Of a stretch of 64,000 nucleotides of DNA, positions 33,279 through 42,716 are shown one piece after another. Every line of letters starts with the position of its first letter. The stretch's first letter is position 1. A model generated the notes under the pieces. The model had not been told where the DNA came from and did not search any database. It saw nothing but the letters and a program-made list of their open reading frames with translations. A program made the translations under genes and the position numbers. The stretch spans positions 1-64,000 of the forward strand of contig CANMKE010000008.1 in the NCBI GenBank assembly GCA_947498325.1, read 5' to 3'. The stretch is from an uncultured Persicobacter sp. (GTDB taxonomy: Bacteria; Bacteroidota; Bacteroidia; Cytophagales; Cyclobacteriaceae).

Positions 33279-35753
33279 ATGATGAGGTCATTTTTTAATT
33301 TTTTCACCCTTTGCCTTTGTACCTTCTTCAGTACCGTCAGTTTGGCACAGGAAATGCCGATCAGGTCATTAGAATCCATCAATCAACAATGGCAGTTTCA
33401 CCTAATTTCGGTTGAAGACTCCTTGGGTATTGTATCGGTTTCAGACATTAAAGACTGGGAGGCGGTAAGTCTGCCGCACGACTGGGCAATTGCCGGGCCT
33501 TTTATCAAGGGCTCAAAAGGTCATACCGGTAAACTTGCCTGGAAAGGTCAGGCGTGGTATCAACGGCAATTAAATTTACCCGCTTTTAATATGGGGCAGC
33601 GGGCTTATTTAATTTTTGATGGGGTGATGGCAATGCCCAGCATCTATTTAAATGGACACTTGGTCGGAACATATGATTATGGGTACAATTCTTTTTATGT
33701 GGATATCACACCCTATTTAAATGAACAGGGGGGAAATCTTTTACAGGTGCATGTGGACACCCGAGCGCACGATAGCCGATGGTACCCAGGGGCAGGAATT
33801 TACCGAAAAGTACAATTACTGCTGACCAATGAAGTGCATATAGATATTTGGGGAACACAAATCAGTACACCAATTATCAAGCCTCATTATGCGGAGGTGA
33901 AAGTAAATACTGAAATAGTTAACAAATCGGGAAATCCTGTGAATGTTCAATTATTACATGAAATTATTGATCAGGAAGGGAGGACTGTTTCAGCTCAAAA
34001 AACTAAGGAACAAAACCTTGTTGGTAGCCATGCACTCATAGGAGAACGACTGACGGTCAGTCATCCTAAACTTTGGGGTACTGATATGCCCTATTTGTAT
34101 CAGCTCAAAACCACCGTTTTCACCAACGGCGATATTACAGATCAGAAGGTGAGCACCTTCGGTGTTCGGCAGGTGGAATTTACCGCTGAAAATGGTTTTA
34201 TATTAAATGGTGATCGTGTGCAGCTTAAAGGTGTGAATTTGCACCATGACCACGGCCCGCTCGGTGCGGCATTTTACCCTCGTGCGATGGAGCGTCAGCT
34301 TGAAATGATGAAAAAAATGGGGTGCAATGCCATCAGGACTTCCCACAACACCCCTGCACCAGAACTTCTTCAGCTATGCGATGAGATGGGGCTTTTGGTT
34401 TACAGCGAAATTTTTGATAAGTATGATGCCAAGGCAGATTTAGGCAGTCAGCAAAATTTTGAATCATTTGCAGAACGCACCATAAGAGATTTTGCACGGC
34501 GAGATCGCAACCATCCGAGCATCATCATTTGGAGTGTAGGAAATGAAATTGACCATGTCCAATGGGATACCTCCAACGGTTTTTATCAACTTAACTTTCT
34601 GGTTCAGGAGCTGAAAAAATATGACAGCAGCCGGCCTGTAACCTTGGCCTGTCATATCCCCGAAAGTGCAAAAATGCGGCACTTCGATTTGTACGATGTG
34701 CACTCCTGGAACTATGAACGTCGCTATGCATTGGCAAGGCAAATGGAGCCCACAAAATCAGTTATCATCAGCGAGTCTGCCTCAACATTAAGTACTCGTG
34801 GCTATTATGATTTTCCTGAAAAAGTTAAAAAATCTGTTTTTACCGATAGTATGCAGGTCAGCAGTTACGATTTGCATTGTCCGTGGTGGGCTGAAATTCC
34901 CGACGATGATTTTATGTGGCAACAAGAGGAACCTTATGTGGCGGGAGAATTTGTATGGACGGGCTTTGATTACCTTGGAGAACCCACGCCTTACGATGGC
35001 ACCTATTTTCAGTACGACTTGATGGAAGGTAACGAATCACTTGACACCCTTGAATCCTCCCGAAGCTCATACTTCGGAATTGTTGATTTGGTAGGTTTAC
35101 CCAAAGATCGATATTTTCTGTATCAATCTTATTGGAATAGTAAAGTAAATACTTTACATATTTTACCGCATTGGAATTGGCCCAATAGAATCAATAAGGC
35201 TACACCAATCTTTGTTTATACCAATGGCGATTGTGTTGAATTATTTCTGAATGGAAAATCATTGGGAAAAAAATGTAAAATTCCACAGGCTGATGATGCT
35301 AAAAGTCGCTTTCGATTAGTATGGGATCAGGTACCCTATACACCTGGGAAAATAACAGCAAAGGCCTATAGGGATGGACAGCTGATGGCAGAAAAAAGCA
35401 TGCACACTGCAGGGGAAATTTACCGCTTAAAGCTTACTCCAAACCGAAGTACCTTGTGTGCTGATGGCATGGACCTAAGTTATATCACAGTAGAAGCCAT
35501 TGACAAGGCTGGGAACCTATGCCCCTGGGCGAATAATTTGGTGGAAGTGGCACTTGAAGGTGATGCAAGCTTATTGGGCGTAGGAAATGGCAATCCGCAA
35601 TCAATGCACCCCTTTATAGCCTCAAATGTCCCGCTTTTTTATGGTAAAGCAATGTTAATTGTGAAGGCATCATCCTCAGAAAGTATAACAAAAGTACGTG
35701 TAACCTCTTCGGGTATTAAGGGAGATGTGGTGAGTATTAATGTAGGAAAATAG
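33279..35753 (+). CDS. GH2 beta-glycosidase
   Basis: This 824-residue enzyme has a signal peptide ending near VSLAQE. Domain order is the usual jelly-roll sugar-binding domain (LPHDWAIAGPF, DGVMAMPSIYLNG, HDSRWYPGAGIYR), immunoglobulin-like domain, (beta/alpha)8 barrel, then DUF4982-type and further beta domains. Catalytic residues are acid/base Glu423 in WSVGNEID and nucleophile Glu499 in IISESAS. RTSHNTPAPELLQLCDEMG confirms the family. The likely activity is a beta-galactosidase or beta-glucuronidase, but sequence does not decide. Two adjacent ATG codons (33279 and 33282) could start it. It is separated by 43 bases from the aldolase and so leads the catabolic operon. Confidence 0.92.
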   Translation: MMRSFFNFFTLCLCTFFSTVSLAQEMPIRSLESINQQWQFHLISVEDSLGIVSVSDIKDWEAVSLPHDWAIAGPFIKGSKGHTGKLAWKGQAWYQRQLNLPAFNMGQRAYLIFDGVMAMPSIYLNGHLVGTYDYGYNSFYVDITPYLNEQGGNLLQVHVDTRAHDSRWYPGAGIYRKVQLLLTNEVHIDIWGTQISTPIIKPHYAEVKVNTEIVNKSGNPVNVQLLHEIIDQEGRTVSAQKTKEQNLVGSHALIGERLTVSHPKLWGTDMPYLYQLKTTVFTNGDITDQKVSTFGVRQVEFTAENGFILNGDRVQLKGVNLHHDHGPLGAAFYPRAMERQLEMMKKMGCNAIRTSHNTPAPELLQLCDEMGLLVYSEIFDKYDAKADLGSQQNFESFAERTIRDFARRDRNHPSIIIWSVGNEIDHVQWDTSNGFYQLNFLVQELKKYDSSRPVTLACHIPESAKMRHFDLYDVHSWNYERRYALARQMEPTKSVIISESASTLSTRGYYDFPEKVKKSVFTDSMQVSSYDLHCPWWAEIPDDDFMWQQEEPYVAGEFVWTGFDYLGEPTPYDGTYFQYDLMEGNESLDTLESSRSSYFGIVDLVGLPKDRYFLYQSYWNSKVNTLHILPHWNWPNRINKATPIFVYTNGDCVELFLNGKSLGKKCKIPQADDAKSRFRLVWDQVPYTPGKITAKAYRDGQLMAEKSMHTAGEIYRLKLTPNRSTLCADGMDLSYITVEAIDKAGNLCPWANNLVEVALEGDASLLGVGNGNPQSMHPFIASNVPLFYGKAMLIVKASSSESITKVRVTSSGIKGDVVSINVGK

Positions 35754-35796
35754 ATGTAAGTTGAATTATTTTTTTTGATTATAAATATATACTATT

Positions 35797-36576
35797 ATGA
35801 AGAATATCAAGGATCGTGTTAGAGCAGGGGAGGCCGTTATCGGTACTTTTTTGAGTTTGGGAAATGCCATGACCACAGAAATTGTTGCTAAAGCTGGTTT
35901 CGATTGGGTATTGATAGATCTTGAGCATGGCATTGGCTCCGAAAAGGATGTTCTGCATCAGGTTCAGGCATTGGCAAGCACCGAGGTTGCCGCCGTTGTT
36001 CGGGTGGAAGGATATCAGCGACAACGTATACATAAGGTGCTGGACCTTGGCGTAAGTGGTATTATGTGTCCACATGTTGACAATGGAGCGCAGGCTACTG
36101 CCGTTACCAAAGCAATGCGTTATGCTCCTGAGGGAGAGCGGGGTGTTGCCAAGATGGTTCGGGCAACCAATTTCGGTGTTGATTTTATGGATTATCATGC
36201 CAATCAGGAAAAAAATCTACTGTGTGTGGTGCAGATAGAAACCGAGGAAGCATTACACCATCTGGATGAAATCGCTTCCAATGAGGAGGTAGATGTCCTG
36301 TTCATTGGACCAGCAGATTTGAGCATGGCCCTCGGGGTTTTCGGTCAGTTGGATCACCCGAAATTTTTGGAGGCAGAAGCAAAAATTTTAGCTGTGGCAA
36401 AGAAATACAACAAGGCCGTGGGATTTTTACTGTTCGATCCGAGCCATTATCAGAAATATTATGACAAAGGAGTACGCTTCTTTGCCTGCGGAACCGATGC
36501 CTTGTTCCTGAGTAACGGAGCCAAGACGGTGGCTGGAAAGTTAAATGAATTCAAGCAACTGGTAACCACCGTATAA
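35797..36576 (+). CDS. HpcH/HpaI family 2-keto-3-deoxy sugar-acid aldolase
   Basis: This 259-residue cytoplasmic class II aldolase cleaves 2-keto-3-deoxy acids into pyruvate and an aldehyde (tartronate semialdehyde, lactaldehyde or similar). The TIM-barrel motifs are visible: FDWVLIDLEHG with the catalytic His, VRVEG with the substrate-binding Arg region, GVSGIMCPHV, QIETEEAL with a metal-binding Glu, and FIGPADLSMALG with the metal-binding Asp. Relatives are GarL, RhmA and HpaI; the specific substrate is not readable. Its stop codon overlaps the transporter start (TAATG). The GarR-like reductase nearby points to tartronate semialdehyde as the aldehyde product. Confidence 0.9.
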   Translation: MKNIKDRVRAGEAVIGTFLSLGNAMTTEIVAKAGFDWVLIDLEHGIGSEKDVLHQVQALASTEVAAVVRVEGYQRQRIHKVLDLGVSGIMCPHVDNGAQATAVTKAMRYAPEGERGVAKMVRATNFGVDFMDYHANQEKNLLCVVQIETEEALHHLDEIASNEEVDVLFIGPADLSMALGVFGQLDHPKFLEAEAKILAVAKKYNKAVGFLLFDPSHYQKYYDKGVRFFACGTDALFLSNGAKTVAGKLNEFKQLVTTV

Positions 36577-37904
36577 TGGGCATCAAACAATCCGATAATT
36601 TTTTGAGATGGAGCACAATCGGATTACTCTTCATTGCGATGGTCAATGCCTATATTGACCGTGGGAACATGTCGATGGTTGCTCCTGTTTTGGCCGAGGA
36701 ATTAATGCTGACCTCTGCGCGTAAAGGGTATATTTTTTCGGCTTTTCTTTTTGGGTACGCATTAACGCAAATCCCGGCTGGCAGGCTCGTGGATCGTTTC
36801 GGCGTTCGGCGATCCTATACTTTTTTTTACTTTTTATGGGGGATTACTGCCGCCTTATTTGGACTTGCCAATGTGTTTTGGCACTTCATGACCCTGCGGG
36901 TGATATTGGGGGTTTGTGAGGCGGTATCTGGGCCAGCGAGTTTTAAGTTTATTGCAGCACATTTCAGTAAGAGCGAGCGGGGCTTGGCCTCAGGGGTATT
37001 TCTTGCAGGCACAAAAATTGGCCCCGCGATAGGGGCGGTTTTAGCCGCTTACCTCATTGAAGCTTTTGGCTGGAGAATGCTGTTTGTGCTGAGTGGTTTG
37101 GTGCCGCTATTATGGTTGTTGCCCTGGGAAATCCTGATGCGGAGGATCGAAAATCGAAAAGATGCTTTTGCTGTTTTTCAGGAAGGCCCCTCAGAGGAGT
37201 CAGTGTCTATCCCGTTAAGGGACATATTCAGCAGAGCAAAAACCTGGGGGATTTTCCTGGGCTACTTTTGCTATGGGTATGTATGGTATCTGTATATCAA
37301 TTGGTTACCAAGTTACCTTTATGACAGCCTCGGGCTGTCCATCAAAGAAACAGGTTGGTGGTCGGCTTATGCTTATGGGGGGCTTGCCATTGTTACGGTT
37401 TTGGCGGGTTTCATAGCCGACAAGCTCATCAGTAAAGGAAAAGAGGAGGGAACGGTTCGAAAGGGATTTGTCATCGCAGGTTTCCTTAGTGGTGCCGCGG
37501 TTATTTTTTTGCCTTTCACCACCAGCCATTCGCTCATTCTTGGCATTCTTATATTTGCTATCAGCGGTATGGGGCTTGCAACAGCAAACACCTGGTCGAT
37601 CATGCAGACGGTAGCTCCCTCAGGAACTGTCGGTACTTTTTCTGGCATTCAGAACTTTGGTGCGACCTCAGGAGGGGCCTTGGCGCCTATTATTGCGGGT
37701 TACTTGGTCGGCGATACGGGTTCTTACGGCATGGTATTCGTGATGGCGGGAATGATGATGGCAGTGGGGATTTTCAGCTATATCATACTAATAGGCAAGG
37801 TAGAGCCTATGATTTTTAAAAATACTAAATCTAAAAATAATGAAAACGATAGGATTCATAGGGTTGGGCATCATGGGGAAACCGATGTGCTTGAACCTCA
37901 TTAA
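36576..37904 (+). CDS. MFS transporter of the anion:cation symporter family (hexuronate/aldarate type)
   Basis: This inner-membrane protein of 442 residues has 12 predicted transmembrane helices and the ACS-family signature regions: AMVNAYIDRGNMSMVAP at the first helix and GPASFKFIAAHFSKSERGLASGVF after helix 4. Family members such as ExuT and GudP move hexuronates or aldarates with protons. It starts one base inside the aldolase stop codon. The C-terminal 21 residues are read through the first 65 bases of the next gene, an unusually long overlap. It probably imports the free uronic acid or derivative that the cassette degrades. Confidence 0.9.
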   Translation: MGIKQSDNFLRWSTIGLLFIAMVNAYIDRGNMSMVAPVLAEELMLTSARKGYIFSAFLFGYALTQIPAGRLVDRFGVRRSYTFFYFLWGITAALFGLANVFWHFMTLRVILGVCEAVSGPASFKFIAAHFSKSERGLASGVFLAGTKIGPAIGAVLAAYLIEAFGWRMLFVLSGLVPLLWLLPWEILMRRIENRKDAFAVFQEGPSEESVSIPLRDIFSRAKTWGIFLGYFCYGYVWYLYINWLPSYLYDSLGLSIKETGWWSAYAYGGLAIVTVLAGFIADKLISKGKEEGTVRKGFVIAGFLSGAAVIFLPFTTSHSLILGILIFAISGMGLATANTWSIMQTVAPSGTVGTFSGIQNFGATSGGALAPIIAGYLVGDTGSYGMVFVMAGMMMAVGIFSYIILIGKVEPMIFKNTKSKNNENDRIHRVGHHGETDVLEPH

Positions 37905-38703
37905 AGCAGGATACCACTTGGTTGTATTTGACCTCAATGAGAGCAGTGTAGCAACGGTTGTGAGCGCTGGCGCAGAAAGTGCCCCTTCTCCAAAAGCAGT
38001 GGCTGAGCAAGTGGAGATAATCATCAGCATTGTGCCAGACACCCCCCATGTGGAAGAAGTTTGTTTTGGTCCTCAGGGGCTGATTCATGGTCTTCGAGCA
38101 GGACAATTGTTCATTGATATGTCTACGATCAATGCTTCTACGGAGCAAAAAATCAGTGATGCTTTCCAGGCCAAAGGTTGCCTCACCCTTGATGCTCCCG
38201 TGTCTGGTGGGGAGCCTGGAGCGCAACAGGGGACTTTATCTATTATGGTGGGCGGTAGCGAAGAAGCCTACCAGCAGGCGGTTCCGCTGTTTGAAGTGCT
38301 GGGGAGCAAGGTAAGTTTGATCGGAGGACCTGGGGCGGGGCAAATCACCAAATCCTGTAATCAGATTGCCACTGCATTGGCTACTCAAGGGGTTATTGAA
38401 GCGCTTTCATTGGCAAAAAAAGCGGGTGTTGATCCGCACAAAGTGAGGGAGGCGATGCTTGGAGGTTTTGCTCAAAGTAAAGCGTTGGAGATCAGTGGGA
38501 AAAAAATGATCGATCGTGATTTTGCCCCAGGATTTATGGTAAAGTTGTACCGCAAGGATCTGGGAATTGGGCAACAGGTGGGGCGTGAACTCGCCGTTCC
38601 CTTGCCTGGTGCTTCGCTCGTTGCGACCGAAATGGACCACTTAATCGCAAAAGGTCAGGCTGAACAGGATTTCAGTGCATTGATCACTTTGTTTGACGCT
38701 TAA
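37840..38703 (+). CDS. GarR-like 2-hydroxy-3-oxopropionate (tartronate semialdehyde) reductase
   Basis: This 287-residue NAD(P)-dependent member of the beta-hydroxyacid dehydrogenase family has the Rossmann motif GFIGLGIMGKPM at the very N-terminus, FDLNES, the substrate-binding DAPVSGGEPGAQQGTLSIMVGG segment and the catalytic Lys region GAGQITKSCNQ. The likely reaction is reduction of tartronate semialdehyde to glycerate, the step after aldolase cleavage of 2-keto-3-deoxyglucarate. A 3-hydroxyisobutyrate-type or related substrate cannot be excluded. The start codon lies 65 bases before the transporter's stop. Confidence 0.88.
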   Translation: MKTIGFIGLGIMGKPMCLNLIKAGYHLVVFDLNESSVATVVSAGAESAPSPKAVAEQVEIIISIVPDTPHVEEVCFGPQGLIHGLRAGQLFIDMSTINASTEQKISDAFQAKGCLTLDAPVSGGEPGAQQGTLSIMVGGSEEAYQQAVPLFEVLGSKVSLIGGPGAGQITKSCNQIATALATQGVIEALSLAKKAGVDPHKVREAMLGGFAQSKALEISGKKMIDRDFAPGFMVKLYRKDLGIGQQVGRELAVPLPGASLVATEMDHLIAKGQAEQDFSALITLFDA

Positions 38704-38715
38704 TTTTTTTATCTC

Positions 38716-39693
38716 ATGGCAGGAATAAATATTAAACCAAAAGTTTTTGTATCAGAGCCTATCAATGAAAAGGGGCTGGCCTTACTCGAGGGACATGCCT
38801 CGTTCATTTTCGCCCCTGATACCACCAAAGAAACGGCCATCAAGCTCGTTGCCGATGCTGATGCCGCCATTTTAAGAGCCACCACCATTTTTGACCGATC
38901 AGTTATTGAGGCGGGAAAAAGGCTGAAGGTTATTGCCCGCACAGGCGTTGGTTATAACAATGTAGATCTCGAGGCAGCAGATGAGTGTGGAATTTATGTT
39001 TGTACCACACCTGGCACCAATAACAGAACGGTGGCCGAGCATACCATTGCTATGATTTTTGCCCTGGCCAAACAAGTCGGTATGATGGATTCGGCTGTCA
39101 GGGAAGGGCATTGGCTTAAACGCTTTTCTTCTCATCAGATCGACCTTCATCAGAAAATGCTCGGGCTGATAGGTATGGGCGCCATTGGGCAGTGTGTTGC
39201 ACAGATGGCCATTGGTATGGGCATGCAGGTGCAGGCTTTTGACCCTTACTATTCAGGAGGCGTCCCAGGGGTAATTCAAGTTGATGAGCTTGACCGTATT
39301 TTTGAGGCAAGTGATTTTCTGAGTCTGCACTGTCCTTCCACCCCGAAAACCAGACACCTAATAAATGCGGAAACGCTTGGCAGAATGAAACCTTCGGCCT
39401 ATTTAATCAATACCTCTCGCGGGGATCTGGTAAACGAACAGGACCTGACAACAGCGCTGCAAAAGGGGGTAATCCGTGGGGCGGCCATTGATGTTTTCAC
39501 ACAAGAACCACCGCTACCTTCAAGCCCGTTGTTGCAATTGCCGAATGTAATTGTTTCGCCTCATGTGGCAGGTTCAACGGTAGAATCCAATGAACGAATT
39601 GCCATGATGGCGGCTCAGGCGGTTAAAGATGTGCTTGACGATTTAATACCTAAAGCGGTAGTCAATGCTCCGAAATTAAAGGTACAGCCATGA
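38716..39693 (+). CDS. D-2-hydroxyacid dehydrogenase (SerA-like)
   Basis: This 325-residue NAD-dependent dehydrogenase has the family layout: substrate domain with ARTGVGYNNVDLEAADE, nucleotide domain with GLIGMGAIGQCV, the catalytic Arg in INTSRGDLVNE, Glu in FTQEPPLP and His in SPHVAGST. It lacks the ACT domain of many biosynthetic phosphoglycerate dehydrogenases, which suits a catabolic role. In this cassette it could oxidise or reduce a sugar-acid intermediate or an alpha-keto acid. It starts 12 bases after garR and overlaps the following gene by four bases (ATGA). Confidence 0.88.
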   Translation: MAGINIKPKVFVSEPINEKGLALLEGHASFIFAPDTTKETAIKLVADADAAILRATTIFDRSVIEAGKRLKVIARTGVGYNNVDLEAADECGIYVCTTPGTNNRTVAEHTIAMIFALAKQVGMMDSAVREGHWLKRFSSHQIDLHQKMLGLIGMGAIGQCVAQMAIGMGMQVQAFDPYYSGGVPGVIQVDELDRIFEASDFLSLHCPSTPKTRHLINAETLGRMKPSAYLINTSRGDLVNEQDLTTALQKGVIRGAAIDVFTQEPPLPSSPLLQLPNVIVSPHVAGSTVESNERIAMMAAQAVKDVLDDLIPKAVVNAPKLKVQP

Positions 39694-41018
39694 AAGAATT
39701 TATCAATATAGCATCCTATCAGGTTCCCGTTACCGCAACGGTAGATGTTTGTGTGGTTGGAGGCGGCCCAGCGGGACTTGCTGCCGCCATTGGTGCTTCC
39801 CGTGTCGGTTTGTCTGTGATGCTGATCGAGAAAAATGGCTATTGTGGTGGGGCAACCGTTTCAGGGCTCAGTGGCACAATCTGCGGACTTTATTCCAGTG
39901 GAGATCAGCCCGAACAGCTCGTTTTTGGCTTTGCTGATGAGATTTATCAGGCACTGAAAGCAAAAAATGGCGTTACCGCACCCGTTCCTTTTGGGAAAAC
40001 AGCACTGATCCCTCATGATACTTTCGTGTGGAAGGATGTTGCGGATGAGCTGCTTGCCGAGGCCCGTTGCGAGGTGTTGTACCATACCCAATTTCTCAAA
40101 GCAATAAAGGACCAGAAGGGAAATGTAAGCCACCTTCTCCTCCATGCGCCCGAAGGGCAAATGGCTGTGGCAACAAAATATGTGGTGGATGCTTCAGGCG
40201 ATGCCGCTGTTGTGGCCGATATGCAAGGGGCGACCTATATGGGAAATCAGGGCATTGTGCAAACCCCCACAATGATGTTCAAGATGGGTAATGTGGATAC
40301 TGATGCCTTTCTCAAAATATCCCCCGAGGCCATGTGCAAGGCAGTTGCCAAGGCCGACAAAAGTGGACGATACCGCTTGCCCCGCCATCATGTGTATTGT
40401 TTTGTGTTGCCCAATAGCCGAGAGGTGCTGTGTAACATGACGCGTATTACCTATCCCGATGGCCGCATTCCAGTGGGCATTTCCTCGAAGGATATGACTT
40501 TTGCTGAAGTGGAAGGAAGGCGGCAGGCGCGCGAGTACAGCCGTTTCCTTCAAGATACTTTTGATGCCTTTGGGGAGGCTTATCTGGTGGAAACGGGAAA
40601 TCAGGTGGGGATTCGACAGACACGGTCGATCAGGGGGAAAGCCTGCCTGCGGAATCATGATGTGATTCATGCGGTGAAATCGGAAAATGCCATCACCCAT
40701 TCTGCCTGGCCTATTGAGGCTCACGGGGCGGGTAAGCTTAAAATTGCCTACCTCGAAAATGACCATTATGATATCCCCTTTGAGGTGATGGTACCTGAAA
40801 AAGCAGCCAACGTTTTGGTGGCGGGCCGCGCCATCTGCGCCGAACATGAAGCCCTTGCCTCTGCACGGGTTACGGCTCAGTGTTTCGGTATGGGCTATGC
40901 TGCGGGGGCGGCTTTCGGGCTGGCCAAACAGGCGCATATCGACCTCGATGAACTGAGTGGGAAAATGGTCAATCAATGGATGAAAGAACAAAAACTTAAA
41001 GGATCTCATGAAAGGTAA
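39690..41018 (+). CDS. FAD-dependent oxidoreductase
   Basis: This 442-residue flavoprotein belongs to the PF12831-type FAD-dependent oxidoreductases. It has the dinucleotide-binding motif VCVVGGGPAGLAAAIGASR near the N-terminus, the second ribose-binding Glu in VMLIEKNGYCGG, and a C-terminal FAD motif LVAGRAICAEHEALASARV. No signal peptide is visible, so it acts in the cytoplasm. Family members are often found in sugar PULs with poorly known substrates. It overlaps the dehydrogenase by four bases and the dehydratase by eleven, so translation is probably coupled. A sugar-acid or sugar-alcohol oxidation is a reasonable but unproven role. Confidence 0.85.
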   Translation: MKEFINIASYQVPVTATVDVCVVGGGPAGLAAAIGASRVGLSVMLIEKNGYCGGATVSGLSGTICGLYSSGDQPEQLVFGFADEIYQALKAKNGVTAPVPFGKTALIPHDTFVWKDVADELLAEARCEVLYHTQFLKAIKDQKGNVSHLLLHAPEGQMAVATKYVVDASGDAAVVADMQGATYMGNQGIVQTPTMMFKMGNVDTDAFLKISPEAMCKAVAKADKSGRYRLPRHHVYCFVLPNSREVLCNMTRITYPDGRIPVGISSKDMTFAEVEGRRQAREYSRFLQDTFDAFGEAYLVETGNQVGIRQTRSIRGKACLRNHDVIHAVKSENAITHSAWPIEAHGAGKLKIAYLENDHYDIPFEVMVPEKAANVLVAGRAICAEHEALASARVTAQCFGMGYAAGAAFGLAKQAHIDLDELSGKMVNQWMKEQKLKGSHER

Positions 41019-42684
41019 TTATAGAAGTAATTTTGAAAAAGGAACTACCCGCTGGGCAGTACGTCGTGCCCAATGGTTGGCAATGGGCATAAAAGAAGAA
41101 GATTTTGACAAGCCAAAAATCGCCGTCATCAATTCCTCTTCGGGGCTGTCGGTTTGCTATCAGCACCTGGACGAAATGTCTGTTTTGGCACAACAAGCCA
41201 TTAGGGAAGCTGGCGCCCTGGCCTTTGAGGTCAATACCATTGCCCCTTCAGATTTTGTAACCTCCGCAGGAAAGAAAGCACGCTACCTGATGCCGACACG
41301 TGACCTGATGGTCAATGATATCGAAGTGATGATTGAAGGTGCCGTTTTGGATGGGATGCTGTTATTGTCCTCTTGCGATAAAACAACTCCCGCACACCTG
41401 ATGGCTGCCGCCCGCCTGAATGTTCCTTCCATTGTGGTGCCTTGTGGCTATCAGCTTGGGGGCCACTGCAATGGCAAGGATGTCGATATTGAGGAAGTGT
41501 ACAAAGGGGTAGGCTCGGTACTGACGGGTAAAATATCAGTAGATGACCTGACCAAATGGACTGGCTGCGCGATCAAAGGGCCAGGTGTTTGTGCGGGGCT
41601 GGCTACCGCCAATTCCATGCACTGCATGGCAGAAGCGATCGGGATGGCCTTACCACAAACCACGCCTGTAAGGGCAGGAAGCGACGCCCTGAAAAACAAT
41701 ATCCGTAAAGCGGGATCGAAGATAGTTTCGATGGTCGAGCAGGACCTCAAACCCCGAGATATCATGACCAAGGCGGCATTTGAAAACGCCGTGAAAGTCG
41801 CCATATCTATTGGCTGTTCTGTGAACACCGTTCGGCACCTTACGGCTGTTTCCGTAGAGGCGGAACTGGATATTGATGTGGTGGCCATGTTTGAAAAATA
41901 TGCTGAGGATTGCCACCAAATCACGCTGATCCGACCTAACGGGCCTCATCGGATCGAAGAATTTGACCGCGCAGGAGGTACCCACGCAGTACAGTACCGA
42001 TTAAAGGAAATGCTGAATACTGAGGTGATGACGGTGGATGGACGAAGGCTTAAATCCCAACTTGAAATGATGCCAGAGATCGACGAAAAGTTTATTCGCC
42101 CAGCGGATCAACCTTTCAGAAAAGAGCCCGGCCTGATGATCATCCGTGGGAATATCGCCCCTGCAGGTGCTATTGTGAAATTGTCCGCAGTAGAGGGGTC
42201 TTTCCGAGCATTTACGGGTAAAGCCAAAGTGTATGAGGATGAAGATGATGCATTGATACATCTGTCCAAAGGGAGCATCGTGGCAGGAGACATCATCATC
42301 CTCCGAATGATGGGCCCCGTCGGTGGCCCTGGGACTGTTTTTGCCTGTAGCTTCATGGCAGCACTTGCGGGTGCAGGCCTGGTTGATTCAGTGGCCGTGG
42401 TTACCGATGGCGAACTGTCGGGCCTAAACAAAGGCATAACCATCGGGCAGGTAATGCCAGAGGCGGCGCTCGGTGGTCCACTGGCGATTATTGAGGATGG
42501 CGATATGATTCATATTGATATGAATGCCAAAACGATCGATCTGAAAATTGACCCTTCAGTATATGACCAGCGCATGAGCGCATGGAAGCCCAAAGAACGG
42601 CAATTACCCAACAATTGGCTGAAGTTTTATGCTCAGAATGTGATGCCACTTGAACGGGGGGCTGTTTTCGGTAAGCGTGATTGA
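41008..42684 (+). CDS. IlvD/Edd family sugar-acid dehydratase
   Basis: This 558-residue iron-sulfur dehydratase would turn an aldonate or uronate-derived sugar acid into its 2-keto-3-deoxy form, the aldolase substrate. Candidate cluster ligands are Cys in SSGLSVCYQHLDEM, SSCDKTTPAHLMAA and GPGVCAGLATANSM. The C-terminal region has GPVGGPGT, TDGELSGLNKG and MPEAALGGPLA. The DGR-F-SGG motif of standard dihydroxyacid dehydratase is DGELSG here, which places it among the sugar-acid paralogues (arabinonate, xylonate, galactonate types) rather than valine biosynthesis. It overlaps the FAD gene by 11 bases. Confidence 0.88.
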   Translation: MKGNYRSNFEKGTTRWAVRRAQWLAMGIKEEDFDKPKIAVINSSSGLSVCYQHLDEMSVLAQQAIREAGALAFEVNTIAPSDFVTSAGKKARYLMPTRDLMVNDIEVMIEGAVLDGMLLLSSCDKTTPAHLMAAARLNVPSIVVPCGYQLGGHCNGKDVDIEEVYKGVGSVLTGKISVDDLTKWTGCAIKGPGVCAGLATANSMHCMAEAIGMALPQTTPVRAGSDALKNNIRKAGSKIVSMVEQDLKPRDIMTKAAFENAVKVAISIGCSVNTVRHLTAVSVEAELDIDVVAMFEKYAEDCHQITLIRPNGPHRIEEFDRAGGTHAVQYRLKEMLNTEVMTVDGRRLKSQLEMMPEIDEKFIRPADQPFRKEPGLMIIRGNIAPAGAIVKLSAVEGSFRAFTGKAKVYEDEDDALIHLSKGSIVAGDIIILRMMGPVGGPGTVFACSFMAALAGAGLVDSVAVVTDGELSGLNKGITIGQVMPEAALGGPLAIIEDGDMIHIDMNAKTIDLKIDPSVYDQRMSAWKPKERQLPNNWLKFYAQNVMPLERGAVFGKRD

Positions 42685-42716
42685 TCCCCTCTGAATACTC
42701 ATTAAAAAGTACCAAC

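Noticed and set aside
40194-41009. Open frame of 271 codons on the minus strand opposite the FAD oxidoreductase
   Set aside because: The plus-strand frame has clear FAD-binding motifs; the opposite frame has atypical composition and no motif.
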